A DNA stretch of 38,655 nucleotides from an uncultured SAR86 cluster bacterium (GCA_902517505.1 CABYCL010000004.1:1-38655), one strand, 5' to 3'; positions 1 through 7,223 are shown, counted from the stretch's first letter. Notes: generated from the sequence alone by a model not told the origin. A program made the numbers and translations.

Positions 1-37
1 ACCAGGAGTAAAGATTAATCCTGGTGAGCTGGTATAA
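1..37 (+). CDS. rplA: 50S ribosomal protein L1, 3' end only (partial)
   Basis: The frame from position 2 reads PGVKINPGELV and then a TAA stop at 35-37. This resembles the C-terminal end of ribosomal protein L1, and what follows is the L10 leader and the rplJ start, the normal order after rplA. The gene is cut by the window edge. Oddly, the 5' end of rplA lies on the opposite strand at about 314-448, so the gene is split into two inverted pieces. The identification rests on a short tail plus context. Confidence 0.7.
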   Translation, partial: PGVKINPGELV

Positions 38-55
38 GTTTTAGTTTTGTAAAAA

Positions 56-172
56 TACAAAACTAGATAGTTGCGTTTACGCAGCCGTCGAAGACCGTAG
101 GTGTTGAGAGACTTAATTTCCTACGCAGGTGGTGTTCAAATTGTAATTTTTGCAATTTGTCGCCAAATAGTC
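56..172 (+). promoter_or_regulatory. L10 leader (ribosomal protein autoregulatory mRNA element)
   Basis: The stretch between the rplA stop and the rplJ start matches the known gammaproteobacterial L10 leader in order and sequence. It has a GAAGACCGTAGG segment near 89-100, a CTTAAT element near 112-117 and a CCTACGCAGGTGGTG segment near 120-134. The two CCTACG/CGTAGG arms can pair. In E. coli the L10-(L7/L12)4 complex binds this element and represses translation of rplJ-rplL. Boundaries are approximate. Confidence 0.75.
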
Positions 173-197
173 GAAAGGCTTTAATTGGAGAATTGCT

Positions 198-317
198 GTG
201 GCATTATCTAAAAATGAAAAAGAAAATATAGTCCGGGAAGTTAAAGAAGTTGCATCCAATGCATCTTCATTAGTTATTTCTGACGCAAGAGGTTTGAAGG
301 TTTCTGAACTTTCTGAG
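198..317 (+). CDS. rplJ: 50S ribosomal protein L10, 5' part only (truncated by the junction)
   Basis: A GTG start at 198 has GGAG at 187-190 as ribosome-binding site. The protein begins MALSKNEKENIVREV and continues through SDARGLKVSEL, which is the L10 N-terminus (E. coli begins MALNLQDKQAIVAEV). L10 similarity stops at about codon 39-40, near position 317. Beyond that the plus-strand frame runs on for a few codons, through the reverse complement of rplA, to a stop near 357-359. The gene is interrupted by the inverted junction and the rest is absent from the window. Confidence 0.8.
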
Positions 318-320
318 ATA
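309..320. other. Inverted chimeric junction between rplJ and rplA
   Basis: Reading rightward, L10 coding sequence is recognisable up to about 317. Reading leftward on the minus strand, L1 coding sequence is recognisable from 448 down to about 314. The two meet head-on with a few bases that fit either gene. In the normal operon both genes run in the same direction with rplA before rplJ, so one side has been inverted and most of rplA lost. The position is given by where each protein stops looking like its family. Confidence 0.8.
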
Positions 321-448
321 TCTATTGATTCATCAAATTTTTCAGATTTAACTGATTGAATAATGTCCATAGCTTCTTCTAAAGAGTATGTTTTTTCAGG
401 ATCATGTTTTTCCTGAATAATTTTTTGTTTCTTTGTTAAATTACTCAT
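314..448 (-). CDS. rplA: 50S ribosomal protein L1, N-terminal 45 codons (truncated)
   Basis: The ATG at 446-448 overlaps the rplK stop by 4 bases. The first 45 residues ([14 protein letters not shown], then [10 protein letters not shown] and KFDESIDIS) match the start of ribosomal protein L1, which binds 23S rRNA at the L1 stalk. The family normally continues with an NLGVD-like stretch. Here the frame instead runs into the reverse complement of rplJ and its leader, so the downstream 60-odd residues of the open frame (to 113) are meaningless. A complete L1 is about 230 residues. Confidence 0.85.
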
Positions 449-873
449 AGGTCAGTTTCAACCCCCATACTTCTTGCAGTTCCAGCAATTATTTTTACAG
501 CTGCATCCATATCATTTGAACTTAAATCTGGTTCTTTTGTTTTAGCAATATCTTCTAACTGAGCCCTTGATAATTTTCCAACTTTTTCTCTATTCGGCTC
601 CCCGCTTCCTTTTGGTATATTTAATGCCTTTCTAATCAAGACCGCAGCAGGTGGTGTTTTAACAACAAAATCGAAAGATTTGTCTTCATAAACATTTATA
701 ATGACAGGTAATGGCATGCCTTTTTCTGATTCTTGAGTTGCTGAATTAAAAGAATTACAAAAATCCATTATATTTAAACCAGCTTGTCCTAAAGCAGGTC
801 CAACAGGAGGACTAGGGTTTGCCCCACCAGCTGGTATTTGTAACTTTAATATATTAACTACTTTTTTAGCCAT
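445..873 (-). CDS. rplK: 50S ribosomal protein L11
   Basis: This 142-residue protein has the length of typical L11. The N-terminal domain (residues about 1-70) contains the proline-rich [17 protein letters not shown] segment, the site of thiostrepton-class binding and of contact with the GTPase centre. The C-terminal RNA-binding domain (about 71-142) includes [10 protein letters not shown] and the GTARSMG helix that contacts 23S rRNA. The start overlaps the nusG stop by one base (TAATG-type), and the stop overlaps the rplA start by 4 bases. There is therefore no leader directly in front of rplK, unlike E. coli, where a separate promoter and L1 target lie there. Confidence 0.97.
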   Translation of the reverse strand: MAKKVVNILKLQIPAGGANPSPPVGPALGQAGLNIMDFCNSFNSATQESEKGMPLPVIINVYEDKSFDFVVKTPPAAVLIRKALNIPKGSGEPNREKVGKLSRAQLEDIAKTKEPDLSSNDMDAAVKIIAGTARSMGVETDL

Positions 874-1400
874 TATGTTTTCTCAATTTGCATAAAATCT
901 AATTCAACTGGTGTTGCTCTTCCAAGGATTTGGACTGCAACCTTAACCATGCTTCTTTCGTAATCTACGTTCTCAACAACGCCATTAAAATCATTAAATG
1001 GGCCATCACATACTCTAATAACTTCTCCAGGCTCATATATGATTTTTGGAGCAGGAGCATCTTCACCAACTTCAATTCTATTTATAATGTTATTTACGTC
1101 TTCTTCTGATATAGGTAATGGTTTATCTCTTGTCCCTCCGACAAACCCAGAAACTCTTGGTGTTGATTGAACTAATTGCCATGAGTCATCTTCTAGATTC
1201 ATTTGCACTAAGATATATCCAGGAAAGAACTTTCTTTCCGTAGTTTTCTTTGCGCCACCTTTTAGTTCAACTATTTGCTCAGTAGGAATTAATATTTCAC
1301 CAAATTTTTCAGATAGATTATTCAATACAATTCTCTCTTGAAGAGCTGCTTTAACTTTTTGCTCATAGCCTGAATAAGCTTGTATAACATACCATTCCAT
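873..1400 (-). CDS. nusG: Transcription elongation and antitermination factor NusG
   Basis: At 175 residues this is close to E. coli NusG (181). The NGN domain spans about residues 1-115 and begins [16 protein letters not shown], with the characteristic [10 protein letters not shown] segment in the middle. The KOW domain follows at about 125-175 ([20 protein letters not shown]). NusG binds the RNA polymerase clamp, reduces pausing, and links polymerase to Rho or to ribosomal protein S10. It sits three bases after secE and overlaps rplK by one base, so secE-nusG-rplK-rplA should be co-transcribed. Confidence 0.97.
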   Translation of the reverse strand: MEWYVIQAYSGYEQKVKAALQERIVLNNLSEKFGEILIPTEQIVELKGGAKKTTERKFFPGYILVQMNLEDDSWQLVQSTPRVSGFVGGTRDKPLPISEEDVNNIINRIEVGEDAPAPKIIYEPGEVIRVCDGPFNDFNGVVENVDYERSMVKVAVQILGRATPVELDFMQIEKT

Positions 1401-1403
1401 AAA

Positions 1404-1766
1404 TTATCCTAATACCAATCCAGTTAAAAAGCTTAATAATGACTCAAGTCCCCAAAAAAATAAGCACAAAACAATTATTGCTCCAAAAACAATCATAAAA
1501 GTTTGAGTTGTTTCCATTCTTGTAGGCCATACTACTTTTCGTATTTCTGTTCTTGACTCTCTCATTAGTTTGATTGCGTTAGAGCCAAAATTTGTAATAG
1601 CAATTAAACTAAGTCCAACCAAAAATAAAAATAAAACTCCAAGCACCCTATATAAAAAAGCAACTTCAACAAAATAACTATTTCCAACAACAGCCATACC
1701 AAATACTGTCATAGCCAATAACCACTTTAGGTTATCAAGAGCTTTTGAAGTAGATTCTTTATTCAT
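1404..1766 (-). CDS. secE: Preprotein translocase subunit SecE
   Basis: A 120-residue membrane protein, similar to the 127-residue three-helix E. coli SecE. Hydrophobic segments lie at about 15-32, 37-58 and 93-117. The conserved amphipathic stretch before the last helix (MRESRTEIRKVVWPTRMET, about 68-86) is the SecE signature that clamps SecY. It lies between tRNA-Trp and nusG, as in E. coli. SecA, which drives the same SecYEG channel, is encoded elsewhere in the window. Confidence 0.95.
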   Translation of the reverse strand: MNKESTSKALDNLKWLLAMTVFGMAVVGNSYFVEVAFLYRVLGVLFLFLVGLSLIAITNFGSNAIKLMRESRTEIRKVVWPTRMETTQTFMIVFGAIIVLCLFFWGLESLLSFLTGLVLG

Positions 1767-1797
1767 ATTTCAACTCTCTCTACCAGTTAGTTCCTCT

Positions 1798-1873
1798 TGG
1801 CAGGCCAGGAGGGACTCGAACCCCCAACCCCCGGTTTTGGAGACCGATGCTCTACCAATTGAGCCACTGGCCT
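1798..1873 (-). tRNA. tRNA-Trp (anticodon CCA)
   Basis: The minus strand folds as a standard tRNA of 76 bases with encoded 3' CCA. The acceptor arms AGGCCAG/CTGGCCT pair, the D arm is GCTC...GAGC, the anticodon loop is CTCCAAA and the T arm contains GGTTCGAGTCC. The anticodon CCA gives tryptophan. It sits between tuf and secE, the same place as trpT in several gammaproteobacteria. Confidence 0.97.
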
Positions 1874-1904
1874 AAACTTTATTTTCATATCTTACAAAGA
1901 CAAA

Positions 1905-1930
1905 TAAGCCGAGGCATATAGCCTCGGCCA
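1905..1930 (-). terminator. Stem-loop after tuf, probable terminator
   Basis: GCCGAGGC (1908-1915) and GCCTCGGC (1921-1928) form a perfect 8-bp GC-rich stem around an ATATA loop, 14 bases past the tuf stop. The following minus-strand bases are TTATTTG, only partly U-rich. It could end or attenuate tuf transcripts before tRNA-Trp and secE. Confidence 0.6.
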
Positions 1931-1942
1931 AAAAGTCTTATA

Positions 1943-3133
1943 TTACTCTACTATTTTTGATACTACGCCAGCACCAACTGTTCTTCCGCCTTCTCTAATT
2001 GCAAACTTAAGTCCTTCATCCATAGCGATCGGAGCAATTAGTGAAACAACCATCTTAATATTATCACCTGGCATTACCATTTCAGTACCTTCTGGTAATT
2101 CGCAAGCACCAGTTACATCAGTTGTTCTGAAATAAAACTGAGGTCTGTAATTATTCATAAAGGGAGTGTGTCTTCCACCTTCATCTTTACTTAAAACATA
2201 TATCTCAGCTTCAAATTTAGTATGTGGTGAGATTGATTTAGGTTTAGCTAAAACCTGACCTCTTTCAACAGCTTCTCTTTCAACACCTCTTAAAAGGACA
2301 CCACAGTTCTCTCCTGCTCGACCTTCATCAAGTGACTTTCTAAACATTTCAACACCAGTACAAGTTGTTTCAGATGTTTCTTTGATACCAACAATTTCTA
2401 AAGCATCGCCAGTATTAACAATTCCAGTTTCAATTCTTCCTGTTACGACAGTACCTCTTCCAGAAATAGTAAATACATCCTCAATAGGCATTAGGAAGTT
2501 ACCGTCTACAGGCCTTTCAGGCTCAGGTACATATGTATCAAGAGTTTCAATAAGCTTTTGTACAGAAGGAACACCGATATCAGAAGTATCTCCTTCTAGT
2601 GCCTTAAGCGCACTTCCAACAATGATTGGTGTATCATCTCCTGGGAAATCGTATTCGTTAAGTAGCTCTCTAATTTCCATTTCAACTAATTCAAGCATTT
2701 CTGGATCATCATTTTGATCAGCCTTATTCATATATACAACGATATATGGAACACCTACTTGTCTAGCAAGAAGAATGTGCTCTCTGGTTTGAGGCATTGG
2801 ACCATCTGCAGCACTTACAACTAGAATTGCACCGTCCATCTGTGCAGCACCTGTAATCATGTTTTTTACATAATCAGCGTGGCCTGGGCAATCAACGTGA
2901 GCATAGTGTCTTGCTGTTGATACATACTCAACATGAGAAGTAGCGATAGTTATGCCTCTTTCTCTCTCTTCGGGAGCATTATCAATATTTGCAAAATCAA
3001 CTGCATCTCCACCAAAAACCTCAGCAGCAACCTTTGTTAAAGCAGCTGTAAGTGTAGTTTTACCATGGTCAACGTGACCAACAGTACCCACATTAACGTG
3101 GGGTAAGGTTCTCTCGAATTTTTCTCTAGCCAT
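1943..3133 (-). CDS. tuf: Translation elongation factor Tu
   Basis: The 396-residue protein is full length. It delivers aminoacyl-tRNA to the ribosome as a GTP complex. Visible motifs are the P-loop GHVDHGKT (19-26), the switch I region [14 protein letters not shown] at about 81-85, the NKAD guanine-specificity motif at about 136-139 and the SAL motif (GSALKALEG). The domain 2 and 3 signatures [10 protein letters not shown] and GGRHTPF are present. The usual NKCD cysteine is alanine. AGAGAGG lies upstream as ribosome-binding site. It follows tRNA-Thr, as tufB does in E. coli, and a stem-loop follows its stop. Confidence 0.98.
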   Translation of the reverse strand: MAREKFERTLPHVNVGTVGHVDHGKTTLTAALTKVAAEVFGGDAVDFANIDNAPEERERGITIATSHVEYVSTARHYAHVDCPGHADYVKNMITGAAQMDGAILVVSAADGPMPQTREHILLARQVGVPYIVVYMNKADQNDDPEMLELVEMEIRELLNEYDFPGDDTPIIVGSALKALEGDTSDIGVPSVQKLIETLDTYVPEPERPVDGNFLMPIEDVFTISGRGTVVTGRIETGIVNTGDALEIVGIKETSETTCTGVEMFRKSLDEGRAGENCGVLLRGVEREAVERGQVLAKPKSISPHTKFEAEIYVLSKDEGGRHTPFMNNYRPQFYFRTTDVTGACELPEGTEMVMPGDNIKMVVSLIAPIAMDEGLKFAIREGGRTVGAGVVSKIVE

Positions 3134-3161
3134 TTTTATGCCTCTCTAAAATTGTTATAAA

Positions 3162-3236
3162 TGGAGCTCATAACCGGACTTGAACCGGTGACCTCTTACT
3201 TACCAAGCAAGTGCTCTACCGCTGAGCTATATGAGC
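3162..3236 (-). tRNA. tRNA-Thr (anticodon GGT)
   Basis: The 75-base minus-strand sequence begins GCTCATATAGCTCAGCGGTAG and ends TATGAGCTCCA, with encoded CCA. The acceptor stem pairs GCTCATA/TATGAGC, the anticodon loop is TTGGTAA and the T loop is TTCAAGT. It lies 28 bases before the tuf start, the position of thrT in E. coli, so it is probably cut from the same transcript. Confidence 0.96.
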
Positions 3237-3343
3237 CCGTTAACAAGCATCCCATTTTTGGTGCCGTATTATCCCCTTAAAAAGCTACAAACTCAACCTT
3301 TTTTATAAGATATTTTATAGGTCAAAAATATCAAAAAAAATCA

Positions 3344-3427
3344 TGGTGGAGAGGGTAGGATTCGAACCTACGTAGCCGAAGCGGCAGATTTACAGTCTGC
3401 TGGTATTAACCACTCACCCACCTCTCC
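3344..3427 (-). tRNA. tRNA-Tyr (anticodon GTA)
   Basis: The 84-base minus-strand sequence begins GGAGAGGTGGGTGAGTGG and ends CCTCTCCACCA. It has a long variable arm (GCCGCTTCGGC region), as expected for bacterial tRNA-Tyr, and the anticodon loop CTGTAAA. It is the first gene of the tRNA-tuf cluster. A spacer of 107 bases (3237-3343) separates it from tRNA-Thr; I see no third tRNA there. Confidence 0.96.
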
Positions 3428-3441
3428 ATTTGAAGTTAAGT

Positions 3442-3470
3442 ATTTTTGTTCTAGAATGTCTTTAAGTCAA
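3442..3470 (-). promoter_or_regulatory. Possible promoter for the tRNA-Tyr/tRNA-Thr/tuf transcript
   Basis: On the minus strand TTGACT (3465-3470) lies 17 bases before AAAAAT (3442-3447). Transcription would start about 8 bases before the mature tRNA-Tyr end. The -35 box is good and the -10 box weak, so this is tentative. Confidence 0.35.
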
Positions 3471-3483
3471 CTAATTTCTTTCT

Positions 3484-4227
3484 TTGAAAAAGCTAAATAA
3501 AGATAAAATTCTTCATAATTTGCCCTTAAATAAGGTAAATCTCAAGATTTATCATGATATCGACTCAACTAACAATGAGGCTAAAAGAATTAATTTAGAT
3601 AAAGATTTTCATGTAATTATTGCTGAAAAGCAAACAAAAGGTAGAGGCAGACTTGGAAAAAAATGGTCTAGTCCTAATTCTGGAAATATTTATATGACAA
3701 TATGTACTGAAAATGACCTTTCTAAATTACCTATTAGTCTTATAACAGGATTAATTTGTAAAAAAGCTATCAATAAAATTTCTAATAAATCCATAATAAT
3801 GCTGAAATGGCCGAACGATATTCTGCTAAATAACAAAAAAATTGGTGGAATTTTAGTTGAAAGTGAAATTTATAATAAAAAAATAAGAACAATAATCGGT
3901 ATTGGCATTAATATAAAAATAAAAAAAGAAGAATCATGGTGGGGTGATCTATCTGAATTTAGTATTGAAGCCAAAAGAAATGAACTTATTAACCAAATAT
4001 TATCTAATTTCATTGAAAAATCTGATAAGTTAGATTTCAACTGGATGGATGAATGGAAAAATAGTTGTATTCATATGAATAAAAAAATCAAAATTAATAA
4101 TGGTGACGCCTTTGAAAAGGAAGCTATATTCTTAGGTGTTGATAAGAATGGAAATGCAATTGTTAAAACTGACCAAGGAAGAGAATTAATATCCAGCGGC
4201 GAAATTAGCATCAAAGGAATTTATTAA
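3484..4227 (+). CDS. birA: Biotin--[acetyl-CoA-carboxylase] ligase, catalytic-only form
   Basis: The 247-residue protein is a biotin protein ligase, which joins biotin to the biotin carboxyl carrier protein through biotinyl-5'-AMP. The biotin/ATP loop GRGRLGKKW is at 53-61, KWPND at 108-112 and GGILVE at 121-126. A C-terminal SH3-like segment spans about 196-247. The N-terminal winged helix of E. coli BirA (321 residues) is absent, so it should not act as a biotin-operon repressor. The start is uncertain: TTG at 3484 is the first in-frame option after tRNA-Tyr and no ribosome-binding site is visible. msrA follows after 2 bases. Confidence 0.88.
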   Translation: MKKLNKDKILHNLPLNKVNLKIYHDIDSTNNEAKRINLDKDFHVIIAEKQTKGRGRLGKKWSSPNSGNIYMTICTENDLSKLPISLITGLICKKAINKISNKSIIMLKWPNDILLNNKKIGGILVESEIYNKKIRTIIGIGINIKIKKEESWWGDLSEFSIEAKRNELINQILSNFIEKSDKLDFNWMDEWKNSCIHMNKKIKINNGDAFEKEAIFLGVDKNGNAIVKTDQGRELISSGEISIKGIY

Positions 4228-4229
4228 AA

Positions 4230-4781
4230 ATGATACATTATGTTAAAAATATTTCTATCAATGAAAATATTCCTGGGGATTTAGAAGAAATAGTTTTTGG
4301 AGCTGGCTGTTTTTGGGGTGTAGAGAGAAAATTTTGGAATTTATCTGGAGTATTTGTTACATCAGTTGGATACTCAGGTGGTGATACAGATAATCCAACT
4401 TATGAAGATGTTTGTTATAAAGATACCGGTCATGTTGAGGTAGTAAAGATTTATTACGATCCGAAAGTCATTAGCCTCAATGAAATACTAAAAATATTCT
4501 GGGAGTGTCATGATCCTACTCAAGGCCTGAGGCAGGGCAATGATATTGGAACTCAATACCGATCGGTAATCTTTTGTACAAATGAGGATGACATTAAAAG
4601 AGCCAATCATAGCAAAGAAAAGTTTCAAAACGTTTTAAGCAAAAATAAATATGGTGATATTACAACTGAAATTAGTTTAATAAAGAATTACTTTTTGGCA
4701 GAAGAATACCACCAGCAATACCTAGCCAAAAATCCTAATGGATATTGTGGGCTAGGCGGAACTGGTTGTACTCTAGATTAA
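4230..4781 (+). CDS. msrA: Peptide methionine-(S)-S-oxide reductase
   Basis: This 183-residue protein repairs oxidised methionine in proteins. The catalytic motif GCFWG is at 26-30 with nucleophile C27. The family stretch VGYSGG...NPTYEDVCYKDTGHVEVV follows. The substrate-site segment EEYHQQYL precedes a C-terminal tail with C173 and C180, which can serve as resolving cysteines for thioredoxin recycling. There is no signal peptide, so it is cytoplasmic. It starts 2 bases after birA and so is probably co-transcribed with it. It ends 3 bases before a convergent gene. Confidence 0.96.
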   Translation: MIHYVKNISINENIPGDLEEIVFGAGCFWGVERKFWNLSGVFVTSVGYSGGDTDNPTYEDVCYKDTGHVEVVKIYYDPKVISLNEILKIFWECHDPTQGLRQGNDIGTQYRSVIFCTNEDDIKRANHSKEKFQNVLSKNKYGDITTEISLIKNYFLAEEYHQQYLAKNPNGYCGLGGTGCTLD

Positions 4782-4784
4782 AGA

Positions 4785-5504
4785 TTAATCAGGATTATAC
4801 TGAAGTAAAGCTTGCTCCATGTATGTTCTTACAGATTTAAATGTTGTTCCAGCTTCTTGAACAAACTCTGCAAACTGAGGTGTATTCATGTAGTTTGCTA
4901 AAAAATCAAGTGCCTCAGCATTTGAATTAAAGTATACAGAAACTGAATGAGTAACATTTCCTCCACCAGTATGCTGTTGCCTCAAAAGATATGCTTCACC
5001 ACCAAAAGATTCTTTAAACATCTTTGCTGACATCTTTTTAAAAGCATTGAAATAAACAACAGGATTGCTTACTTCACTTACAAAAGTGACTCCGTAATTA
5101 GCACCTCTTCCATCACCTTCAACTATCAAATAGCTAGTCAGATTTTGATAGTAAGGTTCCGCTCCAGCAGCGGCCATCTCCTGACCAAATACGGCAAAGG
5201 CAGGTGAACTAGAAAATATTTCAGATGCTTCTTGAAATCTTTCAGCACTCTTATAATAAAAATTTATCGAATGGGTAATGTTTGTATAACCTTGAAGACT
5301 AATCCTTGATAAAGCAGCCTCATATTTTTGCTCTTTTATGTCTGGACTATTCATCATTTTATCGAATGCAGCTCCACACGCAGGTTCATTAGGACAACTA
5401 AAGAAATAGTTTGCCTGGAACTTAGAATAATTTGGTTCAGTATGGTCATCAGCAATTAATCCAAGCGTGGATATCATAGCTATACTTAATATAATTTTTT
5501 TCAT
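4785..5504 (-). CDS. Exported protein of unknown function with an internally duplicated domain
   Basis: I do not recognise a named family. The 239-residue protein has a signal peptide (about 1-18, ending LGLIA before DDHTEP) and so is exported. Two halves resemble each other: residues 74-126 (NITHSINFYYKSAERF, then PAFAVFGQEMAAAG) and 183-231 (NVTHSVSVYFNSNAEA, then PQFAEFVQEAGTTF). Each looks like a strand-helix-strand unit, perhaps a dimeric alpha/beta-barrel (ferredoxin-like) fold, but that is inference. Two cysteines (37 and 43) precede the repeats. The ATG has a GGAGAG ribosome-binding site. It stands alone, convergent with msrA. Confidence 0.8.
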   Translation of the reverse strand: MKKIILSIAMISTLGLIADDHTEPNYSKFQANYFFSCPNEPACGAAFDKMMNSPDIKEQKYEAALSRISLQGYTNITHSINFYYKSAERFQEASEIFSSSPAFAVFGQEMAAAGAEPYYQNLTSYLIVEGDGRGANYGVTFVSEVSNPVVYFNAFKKMSAKMFKESFGGEAYLLRQQHTGGGNVTHSVSVYFNSNAEALDFLANYMNTPQFAEFVQEAGTTFKSVRTYMEQALLQYNPD

Positions 5505-5589
5505 TTTCTCTCCATAAATAAAAATTGAGTATTTAAATTATATTAATATATTTATTTATGCAACATAATAAATGTAAACATTATGTATC

Positions 5590-5618
5590 TTTCAAGTTAA
5601 TAACTAATGATGTAAAAT
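5590..5618 (+). promoter_or_regulatory. Probable promoter of the tRNA-Thr gene
   Basis: TTTCAA (5590-5595), a 17-base spacer and TAAAAT (5613-5618) are followed by a GCGC discriminator and the tRNA at 5628. A GC-rich discriminator is typical of stable-RNA promoters under stringent control. The -35 box is only a partial match. Confidence 0.45.
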
Positions 5619-5627
5619 TTGCGCTTC

Positions 5628-5704
<77 letters not shown>

Positions 5705-5742
5705 TTATTTGTCAAAATTTAATTTATTTAATAGTATGAGAT

Positions 5743-5871
5743 ATGAATTCAGAAAACGAATCTAAAACTAGTAAAGACGAGAATCTAAAGAAAGATTTTA
5801 AAATTGGACAATATGTATATGTTGCAATTTATGTTTTCTTGGTAATTTGTCTTATTGTTTTAGCAACTTAA
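5743..5871 (+). CDS. Small membrane protein, 42 residues
   Basis: The open frame begins MNSENESKTSKDENLKKDF, a charged and polar N-terminal half, and ends with one hydrophobic segment (YVYVAIYVFLVICLIVLAT, residues 24-42) that is long enough to cross the membrane. The stop follows at once, so the helix would sit at the very C-terminus, as in tail-anchored proteins. It lies 38 bases after tRNA-Thr and 3 bases before a second tiny frame. No ribosome-binding site is clear. Function unknown; whether it is expressed is uncertain. Confidence 0.5.
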   Translation: MNSENESKTSKDENLKKDFKIGQYVYVAIYVFLVICLIVLAT

Positions 5872-5874
5872 CAA

Positions 5875-5955
5875 ATGGACCTTACAACATATATTATTGG
5901 CAATTTAGTTTTAATTGGCCTCTTATACTGGGTTGTAAAAAATAAAGATAATTAA
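5875..5955 (+). CDS. Small membrane peptide, 26 residues
   Basis: The frame MDLTTYIIGNLVLIGLLYWVV followed by KNKDN gives one hydrophobic helix and a positively charged tail, the usual signal for a cytoplasmic C-terminus. It starts 3 bases after the 42-residue frame and overlaps the convergent amidohydrolase-like gene by 4 bases. The tandem arrangement and opposite topology of the charged ends suggest a two-peptide membrane unit, but the frame is short enough to arise by chance. Confidence 0.4.
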   Translation: MDLTTYIIGNLVLIGLLYWVVKNKDN

Positions 5956-7223
5956 TTTCTATATCCGTTAGGCTTTTCTTTATTTTTAGTATACCTATCA
6001 GTTAACCTTGTCATCCTAGAGGTTAAATCAACATCTTTTCCATTTATGAAGACCTTTTCAGGCATTGAAGATGGCTCTAATGGATCAGCATCCCAGATAA
6101 TAAGGTCAGCAATTTTACCTTGAGCAATTTGTCCTCTGTCCCCCAGATTAAAAACTTCTACTGGTGAAAGAGTTAATGCTTTGATTGCGCCAGCATAAGA
6201 CATTCCATTAGCAACAGCTACCCCAGCCCCTTGCCTGACAAGATGAAAATTATGACTCCTTGGAGCATTAAACATTATAGTAATGCCTAGCTTCTCTAGC
6301 TTTGCAGCTAGCTCAATATTTGCTGCTAGCTCATCAAATGATTCAGGGATATTGTTGATAGGATTTATTATCAAAGGGATATCATTTTCTGCTATTTGAT
6401 TAGCAACTAAACCAGCTTCTTGAGCTCCCATAATTATTAGGTTTAAATCATATTTTCTTTTTATCTCAATTAACTTTAATAAATCTGAAGCTCTATTAGC
6501 ATCAATTATTAAAGGAAGATCATCGTTAACTAATTTATATAATGCTTGAAGGTCTCTTGGGTGAAGCTCCATAGTTTCCGCAATTGGAGAATCATCAATG
6601 AGTTCAGCAATTTCTTTATATGTTTCCATGTCTCTTGAACCTAGAGAGGAGGCAAATTCAAGTAAGTCTTCAATAATTGAGAATGTCTCTGCTCTTGATT
6701 TACCGCCTGAGCCCCCTACTCTGCCAATCATTACAATATCTTTGGAGCCTGATATTTTGATATTGCTATCAAGCACGAAAAAAGATCCGAGCCCGCCTAT
6801 GGGACTATCTGTGTTTTGAGGAAGGGTGAGAGTTGATGTTATTCCATTAGATCTATTCCATGGAATTAAAACTGAATTTGGATTAAATGCGTCATAAATA
6901 CTAAAACCGATTTGATATAAATCAGACGAGTCATCTCTGGTTACACTTAATGCCCCAATTTCGACAATTCCTATGTCAGTATCAGTAGGTATAATGCCTG
7001 GGGTTAATATTTTACCTGTAGCATCTATAACAAGATCACCACGAAGATTTGAGGTTGAGACTCTAGAGATTTTATTATCTTCAATTAAAACATTTCCAAT
7101 AAAAGCATCGTTATTTTTTCCGTCATATATGGTTACATTTTGAATAAGAGTACTCTCAGAATTAATAACTCCATTAAAAAATATTAGAAAAATGAAAATG
7201 ACTTTTTTTGAAAAGTTCATCAT
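5952..7223 (-). CDS. Exported amidohydrolase-fold protein without metal ligands (probable pseudoenzyme)
   Basis: The 423-residue protein has a signal peptide (about 1-22) and the layout of an imidazolonepropionase-like amidohydrolase: an N-terminal beta-sandwich part (TIYDGKN, GNVLIEDNKI), a barrel, and a C-terminal closure (GQIAQGKIADLIIWDADPL). The HxH metal motif after the TPGII turn is replaced by D81-T-D83. The regions matching the HNH, FHH and HSDD sites of the upstream partner read DAN, MGA and FNAP. All expected metal ligands are thus missing, while the fold signatures remain. It overlaps its partner by 4 bases and is probably translated with it. A scaffold or binding role is inference. 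Confidence 0.85.
   Translation of the reverse strand: MMNFSKKVIFIFLIFFNGVINSESTLIQNVTIYDGKNNDAFIGNVLIEDNKISRVSTSNLRGDLVIDATGKILTPGIIPTDTDIGIVEIGALSVTRDDSSDLYQIGFSIYDAFNPNSVLIPWNRSNGITSTLTLPQNTDSPIGGLGSFFVLDSNIKISGSKDIVMIGRVGGSGGKSRAETFSIIEDLLEFASSLGSRDMETYKEIAELIDDSPIAETMELHPRDLQALYKLVNDDLPLIIDANRASDLLKLIEIKRKYDLNLIIMGAQEAGLVANQIAENDIPLIINPINNIPESFDELAANIELAAKLEKLGITIMFNAPRSHNFHLVRQGAGVAVANGMSYAGAIKALTLSPVEVFNLGDRGQIAQGKIADLIIWDADPLEPSSMPEKVFINGKDVDLTSRMTRLTDRYTKNKEKPNGYRN

Noticed and set aside
113-448. A 111-residue open frame on the minus strand as a real gene
   Set aside because: Only its first 45 residues are ribosomal protein L1; the rest is the reverse complement of rplJ and its leader. 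It is a junction product.
3456-3500. A 14-codon frame (MSLSQLISFFEKAK) upstream of birA as a leader peptide
   Set aside because: It has no ribosome-binding site or attenuator structure, and it overlaps the birA start without clear logic.
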